Of a stretch of DNA of 47,730 bases, positions 20,457-29,839 are shown piece by piece (positions within the stretch are counted from its first letter, which is position 1; every line of letters starts with the position of its first letter). The stretch covers positions 1-47,730 of the forward strand of contig NW_001914981.1 of assembly GCF_000208925.1 (NCBI RefSeq), read 5' to 3'. Under the pieces are notes generated by a model. The model saw only the letters and a program-made list of their open reading frames with translations, was not told where the DNA came from and did no database searches. A program made the translations under genes and the position numbers. Origin of the DNA: Entamoeba histolytica HM-1:IMSS. Taxonomy: Eukaryota; Evosea; Mastigamoebida; Endamoebidae.

Positions 20457-21704
20457 TTATAAAAAATAGTTGTTAATAAATGAAATCCTGTGTTTAATAC
20501 GTTCATTCTCTCTTGTTAATTCTGTTATTTTAAATTTTAATTCACAATTTAGTTGTGAAGCTATCTCTAATTTACTTCCAGTCCAATGTTTTAATTCATC
20601 AGTAGCAAAATCCATATTAGTTGAAGTATCTACTTCTTGTTTTCCTTTAACTAAATTAAATATCTCTTGAAAATCACCATTATAATCAGAACTAAGTGTA
20701 AATAAATTGTCTTTAAGTATATCCATTAATTCATTTAAAGACTGTTCTTGTTGTTTTAGGTTTATCATTCCAACTTCAAAACCAACAGGAGAATTTACTA
20801 CATTATCATAAAGATAATCTAAACTCAATTTTAATTCATTAAAAACATCTGTTGGATTTCCTTGTTTTTTATCTTTGTCCTCACCTTCTCTAATCCATTC
20901 TGAAACACATTTTTGAAGTGATTTAAGAATATATGGATGTTTTAAGAAAGGGACAAAAAGATAACGAAGGAACATTAACGTAGAAAATATTTGTTTCTTT
21001 TTTGTTATATCATCTATAACTGATGGAGAAGAAAGAAGACTTTTGATTACCTTTCTTTGATGACATGGAATGCAATTGGCATTTTGCACTATTAAAAGTG
21101 AATAATACTTAATGAATTTTTCTATCCATGTCTCATCATCATATTCATCTGGATTTAATTTATTTATTCCTGTTTCATTCATTACTTCTGAAGTTGTTTT
21201 ATTCATAAAATCACTACAATAAAAGAAGAGATAATAACTATACAACCGAATAAATGGAGTATTTCCTCTAAACAAAGGAGTACCTGCCTTAGCTTCTTTG
21301 ATTTCACGTCTTCCAACTTGACATAATAATTGAGTAATTTTACCACGTGAAGAATAAAAGAGAATGAGGGTAAATATTTGATTTGTTTGAGGGTCTTTTT
21401 TTAATAACTAAGAAGCATAATTAATATTGAAATAAACGTTGTAAGTTTAAAAAAGAAAACAAACACTATCACAATATGACTTTAATAAAATGGAGTTGTC
21501 TCTGAATAATAATTCTCTTAGTGTCTCTTCAGCAGATTTTTTTGATGTTAGATTTAGTGAAGCAAATCTTATAGAAGATCTTGGTGATAAGGAAGATATT
21601 GATTCCATTGTAAGTGAATGATTTTGTGAAGACCCAGCAAATGCCCTTGGTAGTTTACTTCCACTTGTTGAGATTTTAGAATATTTGTTAATTGATTCAG
21701 ACAT
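20457..21704 (-). CDS. RasGAP-domain protein, two exons
   Basis: This protein is predicted to stimulate GTP hydrolysis by Ras-like GTPases. Exon 1 is 21465-21704 (80 codons), the intron is 57 nt (21408-21464, GTTTGT...TAG, phase 0) and exon 2 is 20457-21407, for 396 residues in total. The Ser-rich N-terminus (1-55) precedes the RasGAP domain. The arginine finger is R127 in PLFRGNTP, matching the LFRGN loop of the family. The second signature, FLR (226-228) followed by P and HP, matches the FLRF..PA..P motif. The C-terminal 60 residues are charged and helical (ITELTRENERIKHR). A frame beginning at 21275 would start inside the domain and lose the segment before the finger. The splice sites restore a continuous domain. 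Confidence 0.87.
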
Positions 21705-23630
21705 TAATAACTAGTCAAATTAGTTCGAACGGACAAATAGTTTTTAACCTATTTTGTGAAAAGCTATTTTTATTTTGGAATATTCAATAAGAAATTGGCT
21801 ATTTTATTCCTTTTTATTTAAACAATAAATATCTTCAATTTAATTTCAAAAAAAAAAAAATGAAATTACTTTGCTTATTTGTTTTTCCTACCTGTAAAAT
21901 TATTCCTTTTTAACTTTTTTTATTTTGATAGTTTTTTTGTGAAAAAAATCATCAAAGAAATGTTGTTATTAATTAAGTTTCATATTTGATGAATGTAATA
22001 TGTTTTATAAAGAGAAGAAAATAAACTTATTAAAAGAGAATTTTAAAATATAATAATATAAAGAGATATTCTGTTTCAATAATTATTCAATTATAATGTT
22101 TAAACATCATAATAACTTATTTTTATTTAAATAATAATAATCAAATAACCAAGTGAATTTAATTAATTACAAAAGAAAAATAAAACTATCAGTTAATAAA
22201 AAAAAGTTGGTTATTTAAAAGGAAGTAAATTTCAATTAGATTATATTTCAGCAAGTCTGAAGTAAGAAAAAAAGAAAAAAAAGTGCTATTAACTTGTTTA
22301 ATATTTTTGTTTGGTTAATTAGAATAAGCTATATGTAAAAACGTTTGACGCTAATTAAAGGAATCTAAACATCATAAAATTTATATTGAAACTCATCTCC
22401 TTGTTTAGAAATATTTAAAAAAAAAACAAAAAGCGTTAAATAGAACATAAATTTCTTCTTCAAATCCGTTGTTTAATTTTTTTATTACACTTTTTCTTCA
22501 AGTAAATCATTTTTTTTTCTAATAATATTTAACCAAATTTAAATACCAAACTAATTTGAAGTTGTTAATTCAATAATTATGATAACAAATTTAATGAAAA
22601 AAAGTGAAGTAGTTTGCCATGCAATCATTTCTTCCTAATTTTCATATTAAAATTATCAGTTGAAAATAAAATTATATAAGAAAGAAAGAAAAAAAAGGAA
22701 TTGAGGGGTAATTATCACTTGAATGAATTTTTTTCCAATTTATTTTATATAGATTATAACATTTTTTATTATTTTTGAATTGAATCAAAAATACATAAGT
22801 ACGTATTAATAGAATGTATTTCTGGTTTGTTTAATCCTTATTTTCTCCTTTACTTTCTCTCATAGCTAGTTATAAATTTCATTTCCGTGGAATAAAATGG
22901 TATTAGTCTCAGTTTAGTAATTTGTTTTTTAATTTATTTTATCAATGAATTTAATTTTTAGTTCTTGTCATCTTTTTTAGTTTGTTTCTAATTAGTTTCA
23001 TTTTAATTCATTTATTGTTTTCTTACAATATGATTCTTGTTTATAAAAATGATTGTATATTAAAAATGTTTATCATATATAATTAATACATTTTTTATTC
23101 TTCATTATAATGAACAATTATTTCTTTTATAAAACTTAAGATTAAACACTACTTTTTTGTTTTTTACACTTTTATTATATCATACAAATACATTCTTATG
23201 ATTTATCATTGTTTTAAATATTTATTTTAAATATTTGTGAATGTTTTGTGTTACTAAATCATATTTTAATGTCTTTCTTTTATATTATTTGTTGTTTATT
23301 TATTCACTCTTTAATATTAAATGAAGGTTTAATCAGTAAATTTAATAAACTATTATAATAATAAAGAAAAATAACTTCATTCTGATTTATCAATTTTTTT
23401 ATTCAAGTAAAATAGAAAGAAATAATTGTTTAAAGAATATTTCTATTAAATAATCAATACTAAAAACTATAGAATTACATCAACTGAGCATCTATTTTTG
23501 GTTTTTGTTGTTTTGTTTTTTTTTTGTAATATTCTATCTCGTTTGGTAATTTCAAAAAGAAAAAAAAATTCACAGTTAAAATACATGCTTATCATAAAAA
23601 CATTTGTGAGAAATTTTGATGCCTTTTATT
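21705..23630. other. Long AT-rich gene desert
   Basis: About 1.9 kb, the longest empty stretch in the window. It is rich in A and T homopolymers and has no open frame with protein-like composition on either strand. The open frame at 23498-23761 (+) is Phe/Leu-rich and overlaps the next gene; it is rejected. I see no repeat pair or RNA fold that I can support. Confidence 0.4.
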
Positions 23631-25595
23631 TTATTTTTTTATTGATTGGAGTTGATACATTGGAAGAAGGATTGACTCAGAACTTTCTGGTAAATAACCT
23701 TCAACTATTAATTTTTTTTGAAGAGAAATTCTTTCACCTACCAACACAACTCTTCCTTTAAGTTTTTCAATATAAGAAGATTGTTTTTCCATTGCTAAAT
23801 CACAAAGGATATTAAAAACTTCTTTTTCTCTTTCTTGTAGAGTTAAAGAAGAATCAACCATCTCAATCTTTAAAAGTTTTGATTCAATCATATCATCATT
23901 TGATAATGAGTTTTGACTTTTCAAATATTCATTTGTTCTTATTTCATGATATTCAGTTAATTGAGTTGATTCTAGTCTTACAACTAATTTATTACATAAA
24001 TCATATTCACTTTGTTCTAACAGTACATCAACTACTATCCTTGCAACACTGAAACTTGTTTTCATTAAATTTAAAAAATAAGGTAAAGACACATTATCCT
24101 TTAAGTTAATTATTACTTCCTCTTTAACACATTCATACAATGAAAATAATTCACCACAATTATTGAATAAACTAAGTAATGAATAATTTTTTGTAGAATG
24201 AACAATTTCATTATTAAATTGTTGAACTTCGTTAATACAGTTGTCTGTCCCAATTAGTTGTTCCAATGAAATGTATTGAAATGATTGAGGTAATAAAATA
24301 CTTGTCTTCATTCCTGAGTAAATTTTGAGTAAACAAATAGATTTTTGAATTTTGTCTAACAGAATGAAATAATCATATCTCTCTTCCCAAAACGCTTTTT
24401 CTTTATCAGTTTGGTCTTTGTTAAAAGAAGGTGGAAATAATAATTTTAATGCTTTTATAATTGATGTAATTGTAATTTCTATTTGTTGTAATTCATTAAA
24501 TGAAGTTTTTACAATTTCACTTAATGATAAACAAATACATGGAATAATATGAAGGGTAATAATTAAAGCTGCTTCGTTTGGAAATGACAGTGTATTAAAA
24601 AGTTGAATAATTTCAGAAGGACTTGGTTGTTTTGTTAAAATTAAAGTATTATAATATTCAAATGGAATATCATATGATGGACAACTCCAGGAATATTCTT
24701 GAATTTCATTCTTTGTAAGTACTTTAAATATAACATCATTTTGAATAAATCCTTTCTTTATAATACATTGAACATCTAATGGTTTATTTGTATTACATAA
24801 AATTTGTATTTCTTCAATATTTTGTAATGATGTTTTTATCATTCTACCAAAGGCTATTTGATAAGAATTATTTTCTGAAATTGAACATTGAAATGAATAC
24901 CATCCAAAACACCATGACCTTATTGGTTCATTTATCATTTGATACAAATGAATTGATTCACTTTGATTATAATGGGAATAAATAATTCTCTCACCATCAA
25001 TTAAACTAACTCCAAATAAAAGAGGGAATTCTGCTATTTCAAGACCAACAATATCTTTATCTAAATTAATACTTTTAATAAATTGAGGAGTTCCTATTTC
25101 AATATTAAAAATATCAATAGTACGAAGCTTTACACAATAAAGCTTTTTTCTATGTCTATCTATTTTAATAAAAAGATAATTTCCATGTCTAATACATTTA
25201 AAACTAAAATCTATTCTATTTAAAGAGAATACTCCTTTCGAATTACAAACAAATATAGTAATCCCATCTGTATCAACTCCAGAATAACACCCTTCACATA
25301 TCCCATTAATACTCCCTTTAAACTCAATACTTCCATGTAATATACATATTATATTATCATCTGTTATAACACACTTCGTTATGATTCCTCTTTCTTGGCA
25401 TTCATACGTTTGAATAGAACCATTTCGAAATAATAAAAATTTTGTTCCTTGTTGAAAAAATATTGCTTCTTCAAACCAACCAGATGAATCATACCAATCA
25501 TTTTCAGTACTAATAATTCTTTTGTTAACAAATTGTGTTCCTTTTTGAATGAGCTTATTATTTCTAAAGTTTTGATGCAAGAAACGATGGAACAT
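23631..25595 (-). CDS. Hypothetical protein, 654 aa, propeller-like N-half and helical C-half
   Basis: I cannot assign this family. The N-terminal ~330 residues consist of short hydrophobic strands with aromatic turns (for example TKFLLFRNGSIQTYE, DGITIFVCNSKGVFSL, NYLFIKIDRHRKKLYCV), as in a WD/beta-propeller fold. The rest is helical (FNELQQIEITITSIIKALK, IVVDVLLEQSEYDLCNKLV) and could be an alpha-solenoid. A propeller followed by a solenoid is typical of vesicle-tethering and coat proteins (VPS, RMC1/RIC1-like, nucleoporins), which is my best guess at the class. It lacks a signal peptide and membrane spans. The ATG at 25595 has an in-frame stop 24 nt upstream. Confidence 0.7.
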   Translation of the reverse strand: MFHRFLHQNFRNNKLIQKGTQFVNKRIISTENDWYDSSGWFEEAIFFQQGTKFLLFRNGSIQTYECQERGIITKCVITDDNIICILHGSIEFKGSINGICEGCYSGVDTDGITIFVCNSKGVFSLNRIDFSFKCIRHGNYLFIKIDRHRKKLYCVKLRTIDIFNIEIGTPQFIKSINLDKDIVGLEIAEFPLLFGVSLIDGERIIYSHYNQSESIHLYQMINEPIRSWCFGWYSFQCSISENNSYQIAFGRMIKTSLQNIEEIQILCNTNKPLDVQCIIKKGFIQNDVIFKVLTKNEIQEYSWSCPSYDIPFEYYNTLILTKQPSPSEIIQLFNTLSFPNEAALIITLHIIPCICLSLSEIVKTSFNELQQIEITITSIIKALKLLFPPSFNKDQTDKEKAFWEERYDYFILLDKIQKSICLLKIYSGMKTSILLPQSFQYISLEQLIGTDNCINEVQQFNNEIVHSTKNYSLLSLFNNCGELFSLYECVKEEVIINLKDNVSLPYFLNLMKTSFSVARIVVDVLLEQSEYDLCNKLVVRLESTQLTEYHEIRTNEYLKSQNSLSNDDMIESKLLKIEMVDSSLTLQEREKEVFNILCDLAMEKQSSYIEKLKGRVVLVGERISLQKKLIVEGYLPESSESILLPMYQLQSIKK

Positions 25596-25688
25596 CGAAG
25601 TGAACTTTGTAGTTCTTTATTCCTAAAAATAGTGTTACTTTTGTTATAAGTCATCAAATAGAAAAATGATATTTAAGAAAGTAATGAA

Positions 25689-26103
25689 TTAAAGATAAAG
25701 TTGTTCAACTTGTTCATGAACACTGAATGTTGGTAAAACATATGAAACAGTTGGAAAATCATCAGCAAGTGTCATATCATCATCAGTACCATTTACAATA
25801 TCTTTAGCAATACTTGCTGTCTCTAAACCTGGAAGTCTATTTGGCTATAACAAATAAGAATTTAATATTAAAAAAATATATATATACCATTTAACAAACA
25901 TATGAAAATATAGCCTTTTCAAGTTGGATCCTTTCTGCAAAAGAAGGTCCAAGTTGGATTGGTAAAAATTGTTCATTCAAACGATCATTATCTTGTAATG
26001 ACTGTGTAAGAGTTTGATAATCAGAAGTAGTTTGTGGTGCAGAGAGTGGTTTCATTACTGTTCGTACGTCTTGAAATTCTGTAAGATAAAGTGTTGATTC
26101 CAT
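25689..26103 (-). CDS. UMP1: UMP1/POMP-like proteasome maturation factor, two exons
   Basis: UMP1 is a chaperone of 20S proteasome half-assembly and is degraded on maturation. The model is exon 1 25900-26103 (68 codons), a 55-nt intron 25845-25899 (GTTTGT...TAG, phase 0) and exon 2 25689-25844 (51 codons), giving 119 residues. After splicing the protein reads RIQLEKAIFSYPNRLPGLE and TASIAKDIVNGTDDDMTLAD. This aligns with the family's APLKLQMEFK...RLP.L.SSNL..D.L.G.DE.I.FEDIL region in spacing and character. The size is close to other UMP1 proteins (about 140). Sequence identity is low, so the call rests on the RLP and G-x-DD block. Alone, exon 1 would be an anonymous 70-residue frame. Confidence 0.62.
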
Positions 26104-26810
26104 TATCTTTCTGTATTTGTTAATTTTTTAAGATTTTCTTTTTTCTTTTTTAATTTTTGATTATTTCTATTGAAGTTTTTATTTCTTCTACTCAATTAAT
26201 TTATAATATTACATCCCTTTTATTTACTGTTATACTTAAGTTTATGACTGTGACATTATCTCTTTTTATTAGTAGTTATTTCTTCTTTTCACTAAGAAGA
26301 AAAATAGCTTCATTTTTTATAACTTCCATTAAACTTAAAAATATTAAATATGTTAATGGGTTTACATAATTTACTAGTCAATGTCATACACTCAATAAAA
26401 TATATCATCAAGTAAATAAAATAAAAAATATGAATAGAAAAGAGTAATACCAAACCATTAATTTTGAACTTCTTTTAAACATAAAACAATCTACTCTGGA
26501 ATCTCTAATCTGTGAAGAGATATAACACCTTTTGTTTTACTATCCTTTTTATATAAAACACTATTTATTGGTAAAACCTTTTTTTGTATAACCATTGTCC
26601 AACCAATTTTTGTTGTTTGTTTCTATACTTTTACTTTTTGAACAATTCATTTAACACGAATGACTCACTCATTTATAAGATTGTAATACATTAAAACAAT
26701 ACAAATTCTATTCTTTTTGATAAAAATAAATGGGGATTAAAATTCTTATTTTGTAGCTTAATTTCATCTTCTTTATTCACAAAGAGAAAAATAAGAATGA
26801 AAAAAAAAGA
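26104..26810. other. Intergenic, AT-rich
   Basis: About 700 bp with no supported gene. An open frame at 26157-26369 (+) is hydrophobic by composition only. Confidence 0.4.
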
Positions 26811-27467
26811 TTAATTATGAATATTTGAAAGTTTCTTCCTTTGAAGAATATCTTTAATCATCCATTTAAGAAGTGTTTTATCTCTTTCTGTATTTTTAAC
26901 TTCTCTTTTCTTTGCTTTCTGTTTTTCTTTTTTAGTGTGTTGATAACTTTCATTAATTTCTGCTCGAATTTGTTCAATTGGAATTGGGTCTATTGCATCA
27001 CTTTCACTATTAACTCTTAAACAATACTCTTTATGGTATTTAATTAAGTCTGCTTTAGTTCCTTTAATTTCTAATCCAAACTCTTTAATTTCTGCTCGTA
27101 TTTTTTTTTCTTTCATAAAATTGTATTGTCTACTTCCTATTCTTTCTATTGTCTTTTCTTCTCCCCTTCGCTTCTTTGTGATTCTCTCTTGAACTTCAAT
27201 ATTTGCTTTAATTTCTTGTTGTTTTGTTGGTCTTTTGCATATTGGACAGATTTCTTTCACACTCAACCATCGTCTGATACATTCACTACAAACTACTCTA
27301 TTTATTCTTCTCTTCTTCTCACTTATATCAACAAACACGTGTGATGACACGGAAGGTCTACTGCTCCATGCATATTTCTATCTACATGATGAATGTTAAT
27401 TAATACCACTTTCTTCTGTCTTTTCCTCTTTTCCTCTAAATAACAAACGACAAATGAAACACTCCAT
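26811..27467 (-). CDS. RAD18: RAD18-like RING-SAP E3 ubiquitin ligase, three exons
   Basis: RAD18 with RAD6 monoubiquitinates PCNA at stalled forks. My model is exon 1 27449-27467 (19 nt), intron 67 nt (27382-27448), exon 2 27337-27381 (45 nt), intron 44 nt (27293-27336) and exon 3 26811-27292. Both introns are GTTTGT...TAG and the product is 181 residues. Splicing makes a perfect C3HC4 RING: C3, C6, C18, H20, C23, C26, C37 and C40 (CFIC, then CHHTFCSEC, then CPIC). The SAP-like region (~85-125) reads YNFMKEKKIRAEIKEFGL then GTKADLIKYHKEY, close to the RAD18 SAP segment. No UBZ zinc finger lies between RING and SAP, so this is a reduced version. The C-terminus is Lys/Arg-rich. Each of the three Cys pairs depends on the splices. 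Confidence 0.85.
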
Positions 27468-27707
27468 TTTGTTTTTTCGTTTTTGTTTTTCTAGTTTGTA
27501 ATAACAAAATCCTTTTTTTCTCTTTTCTTTGCTTATCTCTTCTTCTTTTTTCTTTATTTTTAATCTTTAGTTGAAATGATGTATTGAAGGAATATCTAGG
27601 ATAGGAATATTTTCATAAATATTTAATCAATAAAATTGAAACAAATAGTTTGTTCAATTAGAATTTTTTGAAATATTATTTTATTTAACAACATAATTTT
27701 TTTTCAT

Positions 27708-27731
27708 TTTTGTTAAACCATTTTTTTGTTC
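27708..27731 (+). repeat. Left target-site duplication of the SINE (24 bp)
   Basis: The 24 bases starting TTTTGTTAAACC are repeated exactly at 28285-28308. The sequence is T-rich, as expected for the LINE endonuclease target. Confidence 0.92.
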
Positions 27732-28284
27732 AGATCGAAGGTGGCACGTCTGAAACACCACACATAAACCCTAGTACAAATTCATACTTCGACTCTCCCA
27801 GTTATTATCTGGTTATGACGGTGCCTTTGAATTAGGAATGTATTAGGGAATGCTGCAAAGGGTGCAGCAAGAGAATACAGTAGAATATTACGTGGATGTA
27901 ATATAAGAATATACTGAAGTGTGGGTATGACTAAAAGAAGATTAGTCAAAGTAAGACTAAAAAGAAGATTAGTCAAAGTAATACAGTAGTAATAAAATGA
28001 TTCCTTCTCCCATTCATAAAATAAGAAAAATGAAATTCCTGAAAATTAAGGCAGAAAATAAACAAAAGGTTAAAAAGAAGAAATAAGCAGAAGAAGTTTG
28101 AAAAACCTTAATAAGAAGAAATAAAACAAAGAAGTGCTTTCCTCATTTTGCAAGAAAAACATAAAGAATAGGTTTAACAAAGAGATTACTCTTTTTTAAT
28201 AATAAGCTCAGGGATGGGATTAGTCTCCCCTGAGCTAGGAAGAATAGATGAAAATTCTATTAATACTTAATTAATTACTTTTTA
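27732..28284 (+). mobile_element. EhSINE1-type non-autonomous retrotransposon
   Basis: This 553-bp segment is flanked by perfect 24-bp direct repeats. It holds the internal tandem 26- and 27-bp units known for this SINE family (27927-27979), a 9-bp stem hairpin (AGCTCAGGG 28205-28213 with CCCTGAGCT 28228-28236) and a tail (TCTATTAATACTTAATTAATTA...) that resembles the 3' end of the LINE at 45.1 kb. SINEs of this type are mobilised by the R4-clade LINE machinery through that shared tail. The tail puts the element on the plus strand. It is more GC-rich than its surroundings and inserted in a gene-free spacer. No protein is encoded; an open frame on the minus strand inside it (27782-27976) is spurious. 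Confidence 0.87.
27927..27979 (+). repeat. Internal tandem repeat of the SINE (26 + 27 bp)
   Basis: Unit 1 (27927-27952) and unit 2 (27953-27979) are identical except for one extra A in an A-run. Copy number of this unit is known to vary between SINE1 copies, so the locus may be polymorphic between strains. Confidence 0.9.
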
Positions 28285-28308
28285 TTTTGTTAAACCATTT
28301 TTTTGTTC
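28285..28308 (+). repeat. Right target-site duplication of the SINE (24 bp)
   Basis: Exact copy of 27708-27731 directly after the SINE tail. The lack of any mismatch points to a recent insertion. Confidence 0.92.
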
Positions 28309-28990
28309 TAAAAATACAGAGGTTTGTTGTTCGACAGAATTAACCCCTTCTTAAATTCTTCTTTTTGTTTCTAAATAAAACATTCTTCACTTCATAAAAC
28401 ATACTTTCCAATATAAGTTAAAAAAATAGGAAACTTATATACTAAAACCCTAATTTTTGAATATTTTTCCTCAAAAAATATAATTTTTTAAGGAAATTAG
28501 GTACTAAAATTGAATTGAATTTTCCTCTTTGTTTTGTTAAAATTAAAGAAAAACCTAATTTTAGGGTTATACTATAATAAAAATACAATATAAAATAGTA
28601 TTAAGAATTAGTTATTTTTTTATAGAACAATTTACATTCTGTTGAAATTTATCTCCTCAATGAAGTTTTGAGTTTGAACCTCAGGAAATGAAGTATTAAA
28701 TTATAATAGAAATGTTTTTTTTTCATCAATGGGATAATGTAATGTCTTAAATTAATTAAAACATTTAATTAAGTAGAGATATAATTGGTTATTCTTTTAG
28801 AACAAATAACCTGTAACAAAAAGAACTAAAAATAACTTTTTCCAAAAATCAAGAAAACCTACGAAAATTTCCTGAATAGATAACACAAAAAAGGGAAAAG
28901 AGTCGTTCTGTCTTTAAGTGAAGAACTGGAAATAGAGTAGATTTAAGGGAATTAATTGAACTTAAAATAATCAATTAAAACTAGGTAAGA
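28309..28990. other. Intergenic between the SINE and the next gene
   Basis: About 680 bp, AT-rich. It contains AACCCTAA (28446-28453) and TTAGGGTT (28561-28568) in opposite orientation, the latter inside an imperfect palindrome. GAACT at ~28923 could serve the downstream gene. No gene is seen. Confidence 0.4.
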
Positions 28991-29647
28991 ATGGCTACTA
29001 TGGTATGTGAACCATCAACACAAATAACTACCTTCCAAATTCAAAAGAAAGGAAAAAAGGATAAAACATGTATTACGCCACTAGAAAAAAGAATTCCTAT
29101 TTTAAAAGCTTCCAGAGAAACACGGAATTTCCAAACACTTCAACAATCATTATGTGTCTGTTTACTTTCTGAATTTTGTGATATTACTATTAAGCAACCA
29201 GCTAAAAAAAGTGTTGTGACTCAACAATATATGAGATTAAAGTCTCTTGATTTTGGAAATGGTGAAGTTATTTTTCTTAGTGAGTATTTAAAAAGAAGAT
29301 GTTTAGAATTGAAACAAGATGATATTGACCATGACGTTTCTATTAAAACTGCTACAAGAAGATTTCAAAATAATAAAAGAATTGAACTTCTTCATTTACT
29401 TATTGATTTATTAATCATTCGTGGAGGATATGAATTTGAAAGTAAATATGCTGAAGGGAAAGCAGGGATTAATAAACAAGAGTCTATCAAAAAAGTTATT
29501 CGTGAAGACAGGATTATTGTTGAAGGAGATCGTTTAACTGAAAAGGCAGAAGAAGTTAATATGGTTATTTCAAGACGGTTGGCAATGACAAAAAAGGAAT
29601 TGATTATTAGAAAAGGTGACCCTATTATTCAAATTCTCTTCGAATAA
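28991..29647 (+). CDS. Hypothetical protein, 218 aa
   Basis: I do not recognise this protein. It is basic and mostly helical by composition, with no signal peptide or membrane span. A central region (~95-150) reads IFLSEYLKRRCLEL, then TATRRFQNNKRIELLHLLIDLLIIRGG, which looks like a compact helical bundle with a basic face; binding to nucleic acid is possible but only inferred. The C-terminus ends IIQILFE. Codon use and frame length support a real gene. The first ATG is used here; a second lies three codons on. Confidence 0.6.
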   Translation: MATMVCEPSTQITTFQIQKKGKKDKTCITPLEKRIPILKASRETRNFQTLQQSLCVCLLSEFCDITIKQPAKKSVVTQQYMRLKSLDFGNGEVIFLSEYLKRRCLELKQDDIDHDVSIKTATRRFQNNKRIELLHLLIDLLIIRGGYEFESKYAEGKAGINKQESIKKVIREDRIIVEGDRLTEKAEEVNMVISRRLAMTKKELIIRKGDPIIQILFE

Positions 29648-29839
29648 ATGTGTTGTTTATGTCGTTAATGTTGCTTTTTGTTGCTTCAAATTGTTTATTT
29701 AATTCTTTTCATCATTTTCTTTTTTTTTTTTTGACCTTTCGTCTTTTTTATCACTCATTTCTTCTTAATTAAGTCTTTATAAAATAAGTTTATAAAATTA
29801 GATTTTTTAAAACAAAAAAGATCTTAAAAAAAGTAAAGA

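Noticed and set aside
23498..23761. 87-codon plus-strand frame
   Set aside because: Overlaps the 3' end of the 654-residue gene on the other strand, Phe-rich low complexity.
27782..27976. 64-codon minus-strand frame
   Set aside because: Lies wholly in the SINE; not coding.
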